From positions 205,306 through 269,305 of the forward strand of contig DASRFA010000043.1 in NCBI GenBank assembly GCA_035651755.1: a DNA stretch of 64,000 bases. The letters run 5' to 3'. The position numbers and the translations under genes were made by a program. The notes under the pieces are model-generated. The model was given only the letters and a program-made list of their open reading frames with translations, searched no databases and was not told the DNA's origin. Positions 44,201-51,494 of the stretch are shown here, piece after piece. This DNA is from DASRFA01 sp035651755. GTDB taxonomy: Bacteria > Desulfobacterota > Binatia > UBA12015. Every line of letters begins with the position of its first letter. Positions within the stretch are counted from its first letter, which is position 1.

Positions 44201-44680
44201 CCGGCGCTCCGTCAGATCCGGTTCCGATCGGCGCCGTACAAGGGCTCGTCGAGCGGCGTGACGCCGCCCGCGATCGGGGGCGCCGGCGATCCGACGATCA
44301 CCGGCGCGACGCTCACCGTCTACAACGCGAACGGCGCGCCGCGGAAGGTCGTCATCGCCCTTCCGGCCGCGAACTGGACGCGCACAGGCACGACGCTCTC
44401 GACGGGGTACAAGTACCGCGACGCGCACCGGGTCGCCGGACCGATCGACACGATCACGCTCCGGGCGGGCCGGCTGGTCGTGCGTGGCAAGGGCGCCGCG
44501 CTGTACGGGCTGAACCCCGCCCCCCAGGGCGCGATGGCGGTCCGGCTCGCGATGGGCACGCAGGTCCAGTTCTGCGCCGCCGCCGGCGCGGCCTCTCCGT
44601 CGACGTCCAACGACACGACCGCGCGCTTCCGCGGCGTCGCCAACACGCCGCCGCCGGCGACGTGCCCGGCGGTGCCGTGA
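41273..44680 (+). CDS. Secreted YVTN-propeller/dihaem peroxidase-like protein with Thr-Pro linker
   Basis: A 1135-residue exported multidomain protein. A signal peptide (LAALAAAAIAVFGASRAGAQ) leads into a YVTN-type beta-propeller (about residues 30-500; motifs LALSPDGTRLFAANTPDN and VAVSSDGSTLWVAAFGS). A MauG/cytochrome c peroxidase-like region with two haem c sites follows (CSSCH at Cys517, CDGCH at Cys669). Next come an EF-hand-like DRDEDGFLDRDELDAGSDP stretch (about 880-900), a Pro-Thr linker (903-953) and a beta-rich C-terminal module. A perfect GGAGGT ribosome-binding site lies 5 bases before the ATG. Probably a periplasmic or surface electron-transfer enzyme. Its substrate is unknown. 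Confidence 0.85.
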   Translation: MTRRLPRGPLAALAAAAIAVFGASRAGAQSFVNFESGQVRPLALSPDGTRLFAANTPDNRLEIFTVGAGGALTHVGSVPVGLEPVAVAARSDGEVWVVNHLSDSVSIVDVSSSPPHVVRTLLVGDEPRDIVFAGAARDRAFITAAHRGQNGGFDPQLTTEGVGRADVWVFDANALGASLGGTPLTRIVLFGDTPRALAVTPDGASVYAAVFESGNQTTTLNEGVVCDGGASAAPCNVGGFTMPGGLPAPNVNAQGTQQPEVGLIVKFDPISGQWRDELGRNWNNGVRFSLPDLDVFRIDANANPPAQAASFAHVGTILFNMAVNPVSGRVYVTNTEARNEVRFEGPGTFFGSTTVRGHLHEARITVLDGANVVPRHLNKHIDYGTVPSPAGTSAKSLATPVGVAVSSDGSTLWVAAFGSSKLGVFSTAEIEADTFVPSASNHVALSGGGPTGIVLDEARGRAYVLTRFDNSISVVDTSARQEVGHVAIYSPEPAEVVLGRPFLYDAAFTSSNGEASCSSCHVFGDFDSLAWDLGNPDDNVLNNPNPMRLIFGQNPDFHPLKGPMTTQSLRGMANHGPMHWRGDRTGGNDPGGDSLDEDAAFKKFNPAFVGLVGRSSQLSAQDMQDFADFILTVTYPPNPIRALDNSLTATQQAGRNLFFGRNTDTFFNCDGCHRLDRAAGFFGSDGLSSFENEPQFFKIAHLRNLYQKVGMFGMAQVSFFAAGNNGNTGDQVRGFGFLHDGSVDTTARFHRASVFSTNDTEEQQLEQWMLAFDSNLFPIAGQQITLSSTNAGVAGTRIDLLLARDDAGECEVVVKGNWGGQQRGAVRTAAGTFRTDRASEALMTDAQVRTLAGAAGQELTYTCVPPGSGNRIGVDRDEDGFLDRDELDAGSDPADGSSIPAGATPTPTPIPTATPTPTPTPTPTRTPTPTPTPSPTPTPTPVPTATPTPTPPPVIPVVRIRSTSLTLLDDGTVPVDPALRQIRFRSAPYKGSSSGVTPPAIGGAGDPTITGATLTVYNANGAPRKVVIALPAANWTRTGTTLSTGYKYRDAHRVAGPIDTITLRAGRLVVRGKGAALYGLNPAPQGAMAVRLAMGTQVQFCAAAGAASPSTSNDTTARFRGVANTPPPATCPAVP
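43979..44131 (+). repeat. Degenerate CCGACG-type microsatellite encoding the Pro-Thr linker
   Basis: About 25 hexamer units (mostly CCGACG or CCCACG with a few interruptions) inside the propeller/peroxidase gene, encoding alternating Pro-Thr. All units keep frame. Such tracts can change length by slippage without breaking the reading frame. Confidence 0.85.
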
Positions 44681-44693
44681 TGCCGGAGGCGGC

Positions 44694-47543
44694 CTAGCGA
44701 CAGGTGAGCGCCGTCGGCGGGTCGTCGAAGGCGCAGACGGGATCGGGCGCGGGCCCGGAGAACGCGAGCTCGCCGCACACGCCGTCGGCTGCGGCGGTCG
44801 GGTCGGGCGCGAACGTCGCGGTGAGCGGCAGCGCGACCGGCAGCGTCGCGAAGCTGCCGGTGTGCCCGGTCACGAGGATCTTGACGACGTTCGGCCGATC
44901 GGCCGGGACGATGATCTTCACCTTGTTCACGACGCCCGCGATCGCGACCGGGCTCAAGAAGGTGTGGATCGTGCCGTCGACGCTCGTCTTCCAACCGGTA
45001 CCGGTCGCCCCGTCGAAAGCGCCGGGCGGGATGGCGGCGTCGAAGAGCGTCTTCGCGTTGCCGTCGGTCACGACCAGGTGCGCGCCCGTCGTCGCCGGCG
45101 CGAGCGTCGGCGCCGCCGCGAAGACGAGCTTCGCCTTCAGCTTGAACGTGTCGTCGCCGGCGGGCGTCGCGTAGTTCGCGATCTTGAGGAGAGCGGCGGA
45201 GAGCGCAACGCCGTTCGTGCAGGGATCGCACGCGTCACCGAGCCCGTCGCCGTCCCCGTCCGTCTGGTCCGGGTCCGACACGTTCGGGCAGACGTCGACC
45301 TTGTTGCAGACGCCGTCCTGGTCGCGGTCGGGGCGATGGCGATCCGCGGGACAGCTCGCGACCGCGCCGTCGCACGACTCGGCGACGTCACAGTCGTCGA
45401 CCGCGGCGCGGCAGACCGTTCCCGCCGTCGCGAGCGCGTCGGCCGGACACGCGGCGGCGCTGCCCGTGCAGGTCTCCGCGGCGTCGCAGTCGCCGGCCGC
45501 CTCGCGACACACGGTGGTCGACGGCGCGAATTGATCGGCGGGGCACGCGGGGCTCCCGCCGTCGCAGCTCTCCGCGACGTCGCAGATGCCGGCGCTCGCG
45601 CGACACGGCGTGTCGGCTTCCTTGACGGCGTCCGGCGGGCAGGCGAGCGACAGGCCGTCGCACGTCTCCGCGACGTCGCAGTCGCCGGCGGCCGCGCGGC
45701 ACACGGTGCCGGCGGTCGACAGCACGTCGGTCGGGCACTGGGCGCTCGTGCCGTCGCACTTCTCGGCGGCGTCGCACGCACCCGCGGGCCCGCGGCACAC
45801 GAAGCCCAACGGCCGGCGCACGTCGCTCGGACAGGCGGCCGAGAAGCCGTCGCACGCCTCGGCGACGTCGCAGTCGCCGGCCGAAGAGCGGCACGTCGTG
45901 CCGGCGCCGACGCGCAGGTCGGCGGGACACGCGTGGCCGACGCCGTCGCACGCCTCCGCGACGTCGCAGTCTCCGGCGGCGCCGCGACACGTGATCCCCG
46001 CGTCGACGACCGCGTCCGGCGGGCACGTCGGGTCCGCCCCGTCGCAGGTCTCGGCGACGTCGCAGCTCCCGGTCTGCGGGCGGCAGACGTCGCTCGCCGG
46101 CCGCACCTCGCAAACGACCGAGCAGCACGACGCGCCGCCGATCGCGTCGTCGTCGCACTCCTCGCCCGCGTCGACGACGCCGTCGCCGCAGCTCGTCACC
46201 ACGAGGCGCGCGAGGCCGAAGTCGGCGTTGCTGCCCGCGCGCGCCGTCCCGGCGAGCACGACGTTGCCGTCGTCCTGAAGGGCGGCACCGTTCGCCTCGT
46301 CGCTCTTGGTATTGAAGTCGAACCTCACGATGCCGTCCGTGCCGAGCGTCGGATCGATCGATCCGTCGGCGCGGAGCTCGAGCGCGGCGAAGTCGTAGGT
46401 CGCGCCGGCCGCCGCGCGGCCGGCGACGAGGATGCGGCCGTGCGGCCGGAGAACCAGCGCGCGCGCGTCCGACTGATCGCCGGTCCCGTGGCTGATCGCC
46501 ACGGTGACCGTCCCGGCGCCACCGAAAGTCGGGTCGAGCTCGCCGTTCTCGTCGAGCCGTGCAATCGCGAAGCGCGACGACCCGCCCGGCTGGCCGACGC
46601 CGGCGACGACGATCTTGCCGTCCGGCTGGAGGAGGATCGCGGCCGCCGCGTCCTGTCCGCCGAAGTCGATCTGCTGGAATCCGTTCGGCGCGTGGAACGT
46701 CGTGTCGAGCGCGCCGTTCGCGAGGAAGCGCGCGACGAGCGCGTTCTGGTTGTTCCCCTGGAACGCGAGGCCCGCGACGACGATCTTCCCGTCCGGCTGG
46801 AGCGCGATCGCGTCGGCCTCGTCGTTTCCGACGCCGAATCCGTCCCCCGAGGTCACCTTCCCGGTGACGTTGAACGTCGGGTCGAGCGCGCCAGCGGCGT
46901 CGATGCGCACGAGCGCGGCGTCGCGGTTGGCGCCCTTCGTCCAGCCGGCGAGCACGATCTTCCCGTCCGGCTGCAGCGCCATCGCGCGCGCCTGCGAGTC
47001 CTGTGTCCCGAAGAGAGTCGTGAGGGTGACGATGCCGTCGGTGTTGCCGTCGGCGTTGAAGCTCGGGTCCGGGGTTCCGTTCGCGAGCAGCCGAACCACC
47101 GTGAAGCGATCGTGGCTGCTCACGATCGCGAACCCGCCCATCACGATGCGCTGCGAGCCGTCCAGCAGGACGGCGTGCGCTTCGGCGCGCGTCGCGCTCG
47201 GAACCGGCAGCGAGAGGATGCCGGTCGTGTTGAAGGTCGCGTCGAGCGCGCCGGTGGTCGAGAAGCGCGCCGCCGCGATCTTCGTCGTCGTGCGGCCGAC
47301 GACGACGATCGCGCCGTCGTCCTGCAGCGCGAGAGCGAAGCCCTCGTCGGCCTGCGCGTTCGTCCCGATCGGCTGCTGCACCTTGCCGCCCGAGCCGAAC
47401 ATCGTGTCGAGCACGCCGGAGTCCCCGGCCGCACCGGCGCGCGGCGCGACGGCGAGCGACGCGAGGAACGCGATCGCGGTGGCGAGAGCGCGCGTTGCCG
47501 GGCGCCTCGACCCGCTCCTCGGGCTTCGTAGAACGAGCTGCAT
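44694..47543 (-). CDS. Secreted delta-60 repeat protein with eight disintegrin-like Cys repeats
   Basis: A 949-residue exported protein. After a signal peptide (ATAIAFLASLAVAPRAGA), residues about 40-450 hold delta-60 (beta-propeller-type) repeats with GALDATFN-like and LQPDGKIVVAG motifs. Residues about 470-730 contain eight Cys-rich repeats of about 31 residues (CDVAETCDG, then CPPD) closely like metazoan disintegrin-type modules. A thrombospondin type 3 calcium motif (DRDQDGVCNKVDVCP, DGDGDGLGDACD) follows. The last about 170 residues are a beta-rich module with GTGWKTSVDG. Expected to be extracellular, disulphide-rich and calcium-binding. The function is unknown. It converges on the preceding gene with 13 bases between stops. 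Confidence 0.85.
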   Translation of the reverse strand: MQLVLRSPRSGSRRPATRALATAIAFLASLAVAPRAGAAGDSGVLDTMFGSGGKVQQPIGTNAQADEGFALALQDDGAIVVVGRTTTKIAAARFSTTGALDATFNTTGILSLPVPSATRAEAHAVLLDGSQRIVMGGFAIVSSHDRFTVVRLLANGTPDPSFNADGNTDGIVTLTTLFGTQDSQARAMALQPDGKIVLAGWTKGANRDAALVRIDAAGALDPTFNVTGKVTSGDGFGVGNDEADAIALQPDGKIVVAGLAFQGNNQNALVARFLANGALDTTFHAPNGFQQIDFGGQDAAAAILLQPDGKIVVAGVGQPGGSSRFAIARLDENGELDPTFGGAGTVTVAISHGTGDQSDARALVLRPHGRILVAGRAAAGATYDFAALELRADGSIDPTLGTDGIVRFDFNTKSDEANGAALQDDGNVVLAGTARAGSNADFGLARLVVTSCGDGVVDAGEECDDDAIGGASCCSVVCEVRPASDVCRPQTGSCDVAETCDGADPTCPPDAVVDAGITCRGAAGDCDVAEACDGVGHACPADLRVGAGTTCRSSAGDCDVAEACDGFSAACPSDVRRPLGFVCRGPAGACDAAEKCDGTSAQCPTDVLSTAGTVCRAAAGDCDVAETCDGLSLACPPDAVKEADTPCRASAGICDVAESCDGGSPACPADQFAPSTTVCREAAGDCDAAETCTGSAAACPADALATAGTVCRAAVDDCDVAESCDGAVASCPADRHRPDRDQDGVCNKVDVCPNVSDPDQTDGDGDGLGDACDPCTNGVALSAALLKIANYATPAGDDTFKLKAKLVFAAAPTLAPATTGAHLVVTDGNAKTLFDAAIPPGAFDGATGTGWKTSVDGTIHTFLSPVAIAGVVNKVKIIVPADRPNVVKILVTGHTGSFATLPVALPLTATFAPDPTAAADGVCGELAFSGPAPDPVCAFDDPPTALTCR

Positions 47544-47752
47544 GACGACGAAACGGGCCCGGGGCGGGCTTGGGAGGAGGCGGGACCGCTGAGCGTGCGA
47601 TCATCCCAGAGGGCTCGGCGGGTGCCAAGCCACTTTTTCGCGTTTCCGCGGAGCGACGCGTGCTCGCCTGAACGCATCCGCTCGACGCACGCAGCATCCG
47701 CCATGTCGCGACGTGCGCGGGTGCAATGGCGGCGTGGCGGAATGCCCCGCGA

Positions 47753-48682
47753 TCAACGAGCCGGCGGCGGCATCGGGTGGCCGACGAAGAACGCCCAGAT
47801 GCGCTCGGTCGCGGAAGGCGGCCAATGATGGGCGAAGTCGCCCTCGCACATCTCGACGACCGACCCTCCGCCGCACGCGGCGCTGTCGCACCGGATGCCG
47901 TCCGCCGTCGCGGTCCCGGCGGGAGACGGTACGACGTCCGCGGAGCAGCCGTCGATGCGCGCCCACTCGTCGCGCGCGCGCCGGCCCTGCGCGACGTCGA
48001 CGATGTCGTCGAGGCGCCCGTGATGGATCAGGATCGGTACGGGCCGCGACGGCTCGCAGCGTACGGACGGGAGGCCGCCGCTGACCGGCGCGACCGCCGC
48101 GACGCGATCGGCCATCGCGCACCCGATGAGCTCGCTCAGGTAGGCGCCGTTCGAGAAGCCGGTCGCGTACACGCGCGCGCGGTCGATGCAGTAGTCGGCC
48201 TCGAGCCGATCGAGAAGGCGCGCGACGAGCCCGAGGTCGCGGTTGCCCGTCGTCGAGCGCACTTCCCAGCCGACGCCCTCGAAGACCCGGCGCGGGGTCT
48301 CGAGCCGGACGGGCAACCCCTGGGGGTACGCGGTCACGAAGGGCTCGCGGCGCGCGAGGGCGCGAAAGCCCGAGACGCCCCACACGCCGGCCGCGCTGTG
48401 GCCGAGCCCGTGGAAGTCTAGGAGGAGAGGCACCGGCTTTCCCGGCACGAGCGCGTCCGGCGCGTCCACGATGGACGAGCGTGCGACGCCGCCGACGTCG
48501 ATCGTGCGCTCGAGGCGCTCGCCGGTCGCGAGCGAGGTGCGCTCACAGCCCGCGCTCGGGCGCGCCGGGACATCGGCCGCACCCGACGCCCCGGCGACGG
48601 CAAATGCGAGCGCGCCCGCCGCGATCAGGATCCCACGCCTGCGCACGAAGGGGGGCTTCGCGTGCGGGCCGCCGGGTGTCAA
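47753..48682 (-). CDS. PHB-depolymerase-type esterase, secreted
   Basis: An alpha/beta-hydrolase of 309 residues in the poly(3-hydroxybutyrate) depolymerase/feruloyl esterase (LpqC-like) family. A signal peptide (GILIAAGALAFAVAGASGAA, about 17-36) precedes the catalytic domain. The nucleophile is Ser177 in TGFSNGAYLS. The acid is in RLDD (Asp225/226). His285/286 in AHHWPP completes the triad. The oxyanion region LLLDFHGLGHSA is also present. Several Cys suggest disulphides. The substrate could be an ester polymer or a plant phenolic ester. I cannot decide from sequence. It lies upstream of the delta-60 gene on the same strand, with 209 bases between. Confidence 0.88.
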   Translation of the reverse strand: MTPGGPHAKPPFVRRRGILIAAGALAFAVAGASGAADVPARPSAGCERTSLATGERLERTIDVGGVARSSIVDAPDALVPGKPVPLLLDFHGLGHSAAGVWGVSGFRALARREPFVTAYPQGLPVRLETPRRVFEGVGWEVRSTTGNRDLGLVARLLDRLEADYCIDRARVYATGFSNGAYLSELIGCAMADRVAAVAPVSGGLPSVRCEPSRPVPILIHHGRLDDIVDVAQGRRARDEWARIDGCSADVVPSPAGTATADGIRCDSAACGGGSVVEMCEGDFAHHWPPSATERIWAFFVGHPMPPPAR

Positions 48683-48701
48683 CGCGGCCCGCGCGCGCCG
48701 C

Positions 48702-49823
48702 TCAGCCCGCGCCCGCCGCGACGTCGGGCGCGCCGACGCGCGCCCACGCGGGGTGCGAGATCGCCGCCCGCGCGACGTCGTCGACGTGGGGGTCGACGAG
48801 CGCGCGGTCGTCGGCGCCGCGCGGCGCGTACATCAGCGAACGCTTCGATCGCAGCACGGCGATCGTCGGCGTCCCGACGGCGACCGCGAGGTGCATCGGG
48901 CCCGAGTCGGGCGTGATGACGACGGTCGCGGCGGACAGGATCGCCGCCAGCACGTCGAGCGGCTGCGGCGGCACGATCGCGACGGCGTCGCCGAGCGCGG
49001 CACCGAGAGCACGCGCGGTCGCGCGCTCCTCCGGGCCGACCAGGATCGCGACCCGGAGCCCGCCGTCCCCGAGCCGGCGGGCGAGCGCGATCCACGACTC
49101 GGGCTCCCAGCGCTTCCGCGCGTGGCCGCCGACGAAGAGCGCGGCGAACCGCGGGGCGTCGCCGCCCTCGCCCGGGCCGAGCCCCGCCGCGGCGAGCGCG
49201 CTCGCCGCGGCTTTCGCCGCCGCATCTCCGACCGGCAGCACCGGGCGATCGGGGCAGCGCGCGCCCAGGCAGCGCGCGAAGGCGGCCGCCGCGTCGTACG
49301 CGTGCCAGGTCGGCTCGGGATCGAGCCGGGCCGTCAGGAAGGGGTCGGCCTTGCCGGGCGCCCCGAAGCGATGCCGGGCCCCCGTCAAGTATGCGTAGAG
49401 CCCGCCCGAGAACGATCCGAGCCCGCCGTCGATCGCGACGTCGTAGCGCGCGCGCCGGAGCCGCACGACGAGCGCCACGAAGAGCCACGGCCGTAGGAGG
49501 AAGAGGCGAGACAGCCGGTGGACGCGATCGACCGGAGGGCCGACCAGGAGACTCGCCGTCGTGTCCGCGCCCAGGACGTCGATGCGCGCCGATGGAAAGC
49601 GATCCGCGAGCGCGCGCACGAGCTGCGTCACGAGCAGCGTGTTTCCGATCCGGAAGTTCGGCCGGACGAGGAGCACGCGTCGCACGTCGCCGAGGTCGCC
49701 GATCGAGTCGGAGGGGCCGTCGCCGAGGAGCGCGCGCAGGACGCGGCCGGAAACGTCGCGCCCGGCGCGCCCGGCGATCGATCCGATCCGGCGCGCCAGC
49801 GGGTGCTCGCGAATCCGCCGCAT
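48702..49823 (-). CDS. Glycosyltransferase family 9 (heptosyltransferase-like)
   Basis: A 373-residue GT-B glycosyltransferase of family 9, the group that adds heptose to lipopolysaccharide inner core. The N-terminal domain opens with VLLVRPNFRIGNTLLVTQLV (about residues 52-71). The C-terminal nucleotide-sugar domain has LFVGGHARKRWEPESWIAL and the donor-site motif TPDSGPMHLAVAVGTPTIAV (about 300-320). The ATG at 49823 is preferred over an upstream TTG, though no clear ribosome-binding site is seen. Expected on the cytoplasmic membrane face in LPS or surface glycan synthesis. No other LPS genes lie nearby, so the acceptor is unknown. Confidence 0.88.
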   Translation of the reverse strand: MRRIREHPLARRIGSIAGRAGRDVSGRVLRALLGDGPSDSIGDLGDVRRVLLVRPNFRIGNTLLVTQLVRALADRFPSARIDVLGADTTASLLVGPPVDRVHRLSRLFLLRPWLFVALVVRLRRARYDVAIDGGLGSFSGGLYAYLTGARHRFGAPGKADPFLTARLDPEPTWHAYDAAAAFARCLGARCPDRPVLPVGDAAAKAAASALAAAGLGPGEGGDAPRFAALFVGGHARKRWEPESWIALARRLGDGGLRVAILVGPEERATARALGAALGDAVAIVPPQPLDVLAAILSAATVVITPDSGPMHLAVAVGTPTIAVLRSKRSLMYAPRGADDRALVDPHVDDVARAAISHPAWARVGAPDVAAGAG

Positions 49824-49898
49824 GGCGAGCGGCTCTAGCGGACGCGCCGCCCGCCGCAAACGCCGCCGCTCGTCGTCAAGCCGCGCGGATCGGAACGC

Positions 49899-51227
49899 TT
49901 ACGGGAGATACCGGACGAGCGCGAAGCGGGTCTTGTTGCGCGCGTTGTGGGCGTAGCCCGCGAGGACGACGCGCGACGTGTCGCCCGACGCCGCGGACGG
50001 CGACCCCGCCGCGACCTCGGTCATCGCGGCGCTCGTGGCGACGGCGCTTCCCGCCGGAAACGGCGTGATCACGATGCCGCCCGCGCCGAACCCCGGGTCC
50101 AGCACGCCGGTGGACGTGTAGCGCAGGAGGACGAAGCGCGCGGGCTGGATGCCGTAGTCGGCGCCGCCGAGGAGGATCGAGCCGTCGCCTTCGAGCGCGA
50201 CCGTGAACCCGTCGGCGCCGGCGCCCTGTCCCGATCCCCAGAGCGCCACCCCGTGCGACCCGAAGCCGTCATCCGGCTGACCGTTCGCGAGGAAGCGCGC
50301 CAACAGCGCGCGCGGCGTCGTCGGCTGCCACGAGCTGCCCGCGACGACGAGCTTTCCGTCGCTCTGGCGCTTCAGATCCCAAGCGTAGTCGTTCCCCGAG
50401 CCGATGTCGGAGCGCGCGATCCCGCCGCTGCCGAAGCCGGAGTCGAGCGCGCCGGTCGGGAGGATCCGCACCAGCGCGAGGGCGCCGTCGATCGTTCCGG
50501 CAGCGACGATGCCGCCGTCGGGACACAGCGCGACCGCTTCCGCTTCGTCCCCGATGCCGGCGTCGCCCTCCTCGATGCGCACGACGCCGTTTCGCCCGAA
50601 GGTGCGGTCGCGACGGCCGTCCGCGAGGAAGCGCGCGACCATGAAGCGGGACCCCTCGCCCGCGGTCAGAATGCTTCCCGCGACGACGATCTTGTCGTCG
50701 GGCTGGACGACGACCGCGGTCGGCAGGGTCTGGAGGGCGTTGAAGGCCGCGGCCGCCTGCCCGTGGCGCCCGAAGGTCTCGTCCGGGGTACCGTCCTCGA
50801 GGAACTGCCTCAGGACGAGCGTCGAGCCGCCCTCGCTCGTGAACGCGGGGCCGACGGTCAAAATGCGGCCGTCCGCGAGCAGTGTGACGTCGGCCGCCCA
50901 GTCCTGCCGGCCCGAGAAGCCGCGGCGGACGATGCCCTGGTCGCCGAACGATTGGTCGAGCTTCCCGTCCGGCAGGTAGCGCGCGACCGCGAGGTCGCGC
51001 TTCGATCCCCCGCCCGCCCGCCCGACGGCGACGAGACGCTCCGAACCGTCGACGACGAGGCCGTAGATCTCGGACGGGCCGCCCACGACCCGCGTCATCA
51101 CCCGGCCGGAGTTGCCGAACTGGCCGTCGAGGTCCCCGGGATGGCCGTCGGCGAGCGCGCTCGCGGCGGTCGCGGCCCAGACCGCGAGCGCGACGGCGGC
51201 CCAGGTGGTTCGGGTTCCGGACGACAT
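49899..51227 (-). CDS. Secreted delta-60 repeat beta-propeller protein
   Basis: A 442-residue exported protein. The signal peptide (WAAVALAVWAATAASALA) is followed by seven or so delta-60 repeats (LDGQFGNSGRV, GKLDQSFGDQGIV, GTPDETFGRHGQ, LDPGFGAGGIV), each with a QSDGKLVVAG-like strand. It has no further domain and no Cys-rich part. It resembles the first half of the 44694-47543 product, and the two may be paralogues. The function of delta-60 proteins is unknown. A conserved pair of short motifs lies upstream of both genes (see findings). Confidence 0.85.
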   Translation of the reverse strand: MSSGTRTTWAAVALAVWAATAASALADGHPGDLDGQFGNSGRVMTRVVGGPSEIYGLVVDGSERLVAVGRAGGGSKRDLAVARYLPDGKLDQSFGDQGIVRRGFSGRQDWAADVTLLADGRILTVGPAFTSEGGSTLVLRQFLEDGTPDETFGRHGQAAAAFNALQTLPTAVVVQPDDKIVVAGSILTAGEGSRFMVARFLADGRRDRTFGRNGVVRIEEGDAGIGDEAEAVALCPDGGIVAAGTIDGALALVRILPTGALDSGFGSGGIARSDIGSGNDYAWDLKRQSDGKLVVAGSSWQPTTPRALLARFLANGQPDDGFGSHGVALWGSGQGAGADGFTVALEGDGSILLGGADYGIQPARFVLLRYTSTGVLDPGFGAGGIVITPFPAGSAVATSAAMTEVAAGSPSAASGDTSRVVLAGYAHNARNKTRFALVRYLP

Positions 51228-51494
51228 GGGGATTCTCCAGTGCTTGCGCGCCCGGAAACGGCGGCGGGCCGCAGACTTCCGGAGGAAAGGGCGGCCGGAC
51301 GGCGGTCTCGAGGCGCTGGATCGGCCGTTGATCTTCTAGGGGCGGCCCGTCGCGCTGCGCAAGCCGCTTTTTCTCTGCCCGGCGGGTGCCGAGCGGGCCG
51401 ACCCCATGCTTGTCAGGACCGCTGGCCAGCCGGATAGTGCCATCGGGGGCCGGACGCGGTTCCGCAGTCGCGAAGCCGCACGGGGGAGCCATCG

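Noticed and set aside
47611..47640. Terminator-like hairpin followed by TTTTT (plus strand)
   Set aside because: It points away from the ends of nearby plus-strand genes, and the stem is short with a mismatch. I treat the region as an upstream motif instead.
51340..51494. Possible cyclic-di-GMP riboswitch (GCAAGCC and GGATAGTGCC segments) before the DUF4331 gene
   Set aside because: The conserved GEMM core and tetraloop receptor cannot be aligned, and only isolated short matches are seen. An Rfam search would be decisive.
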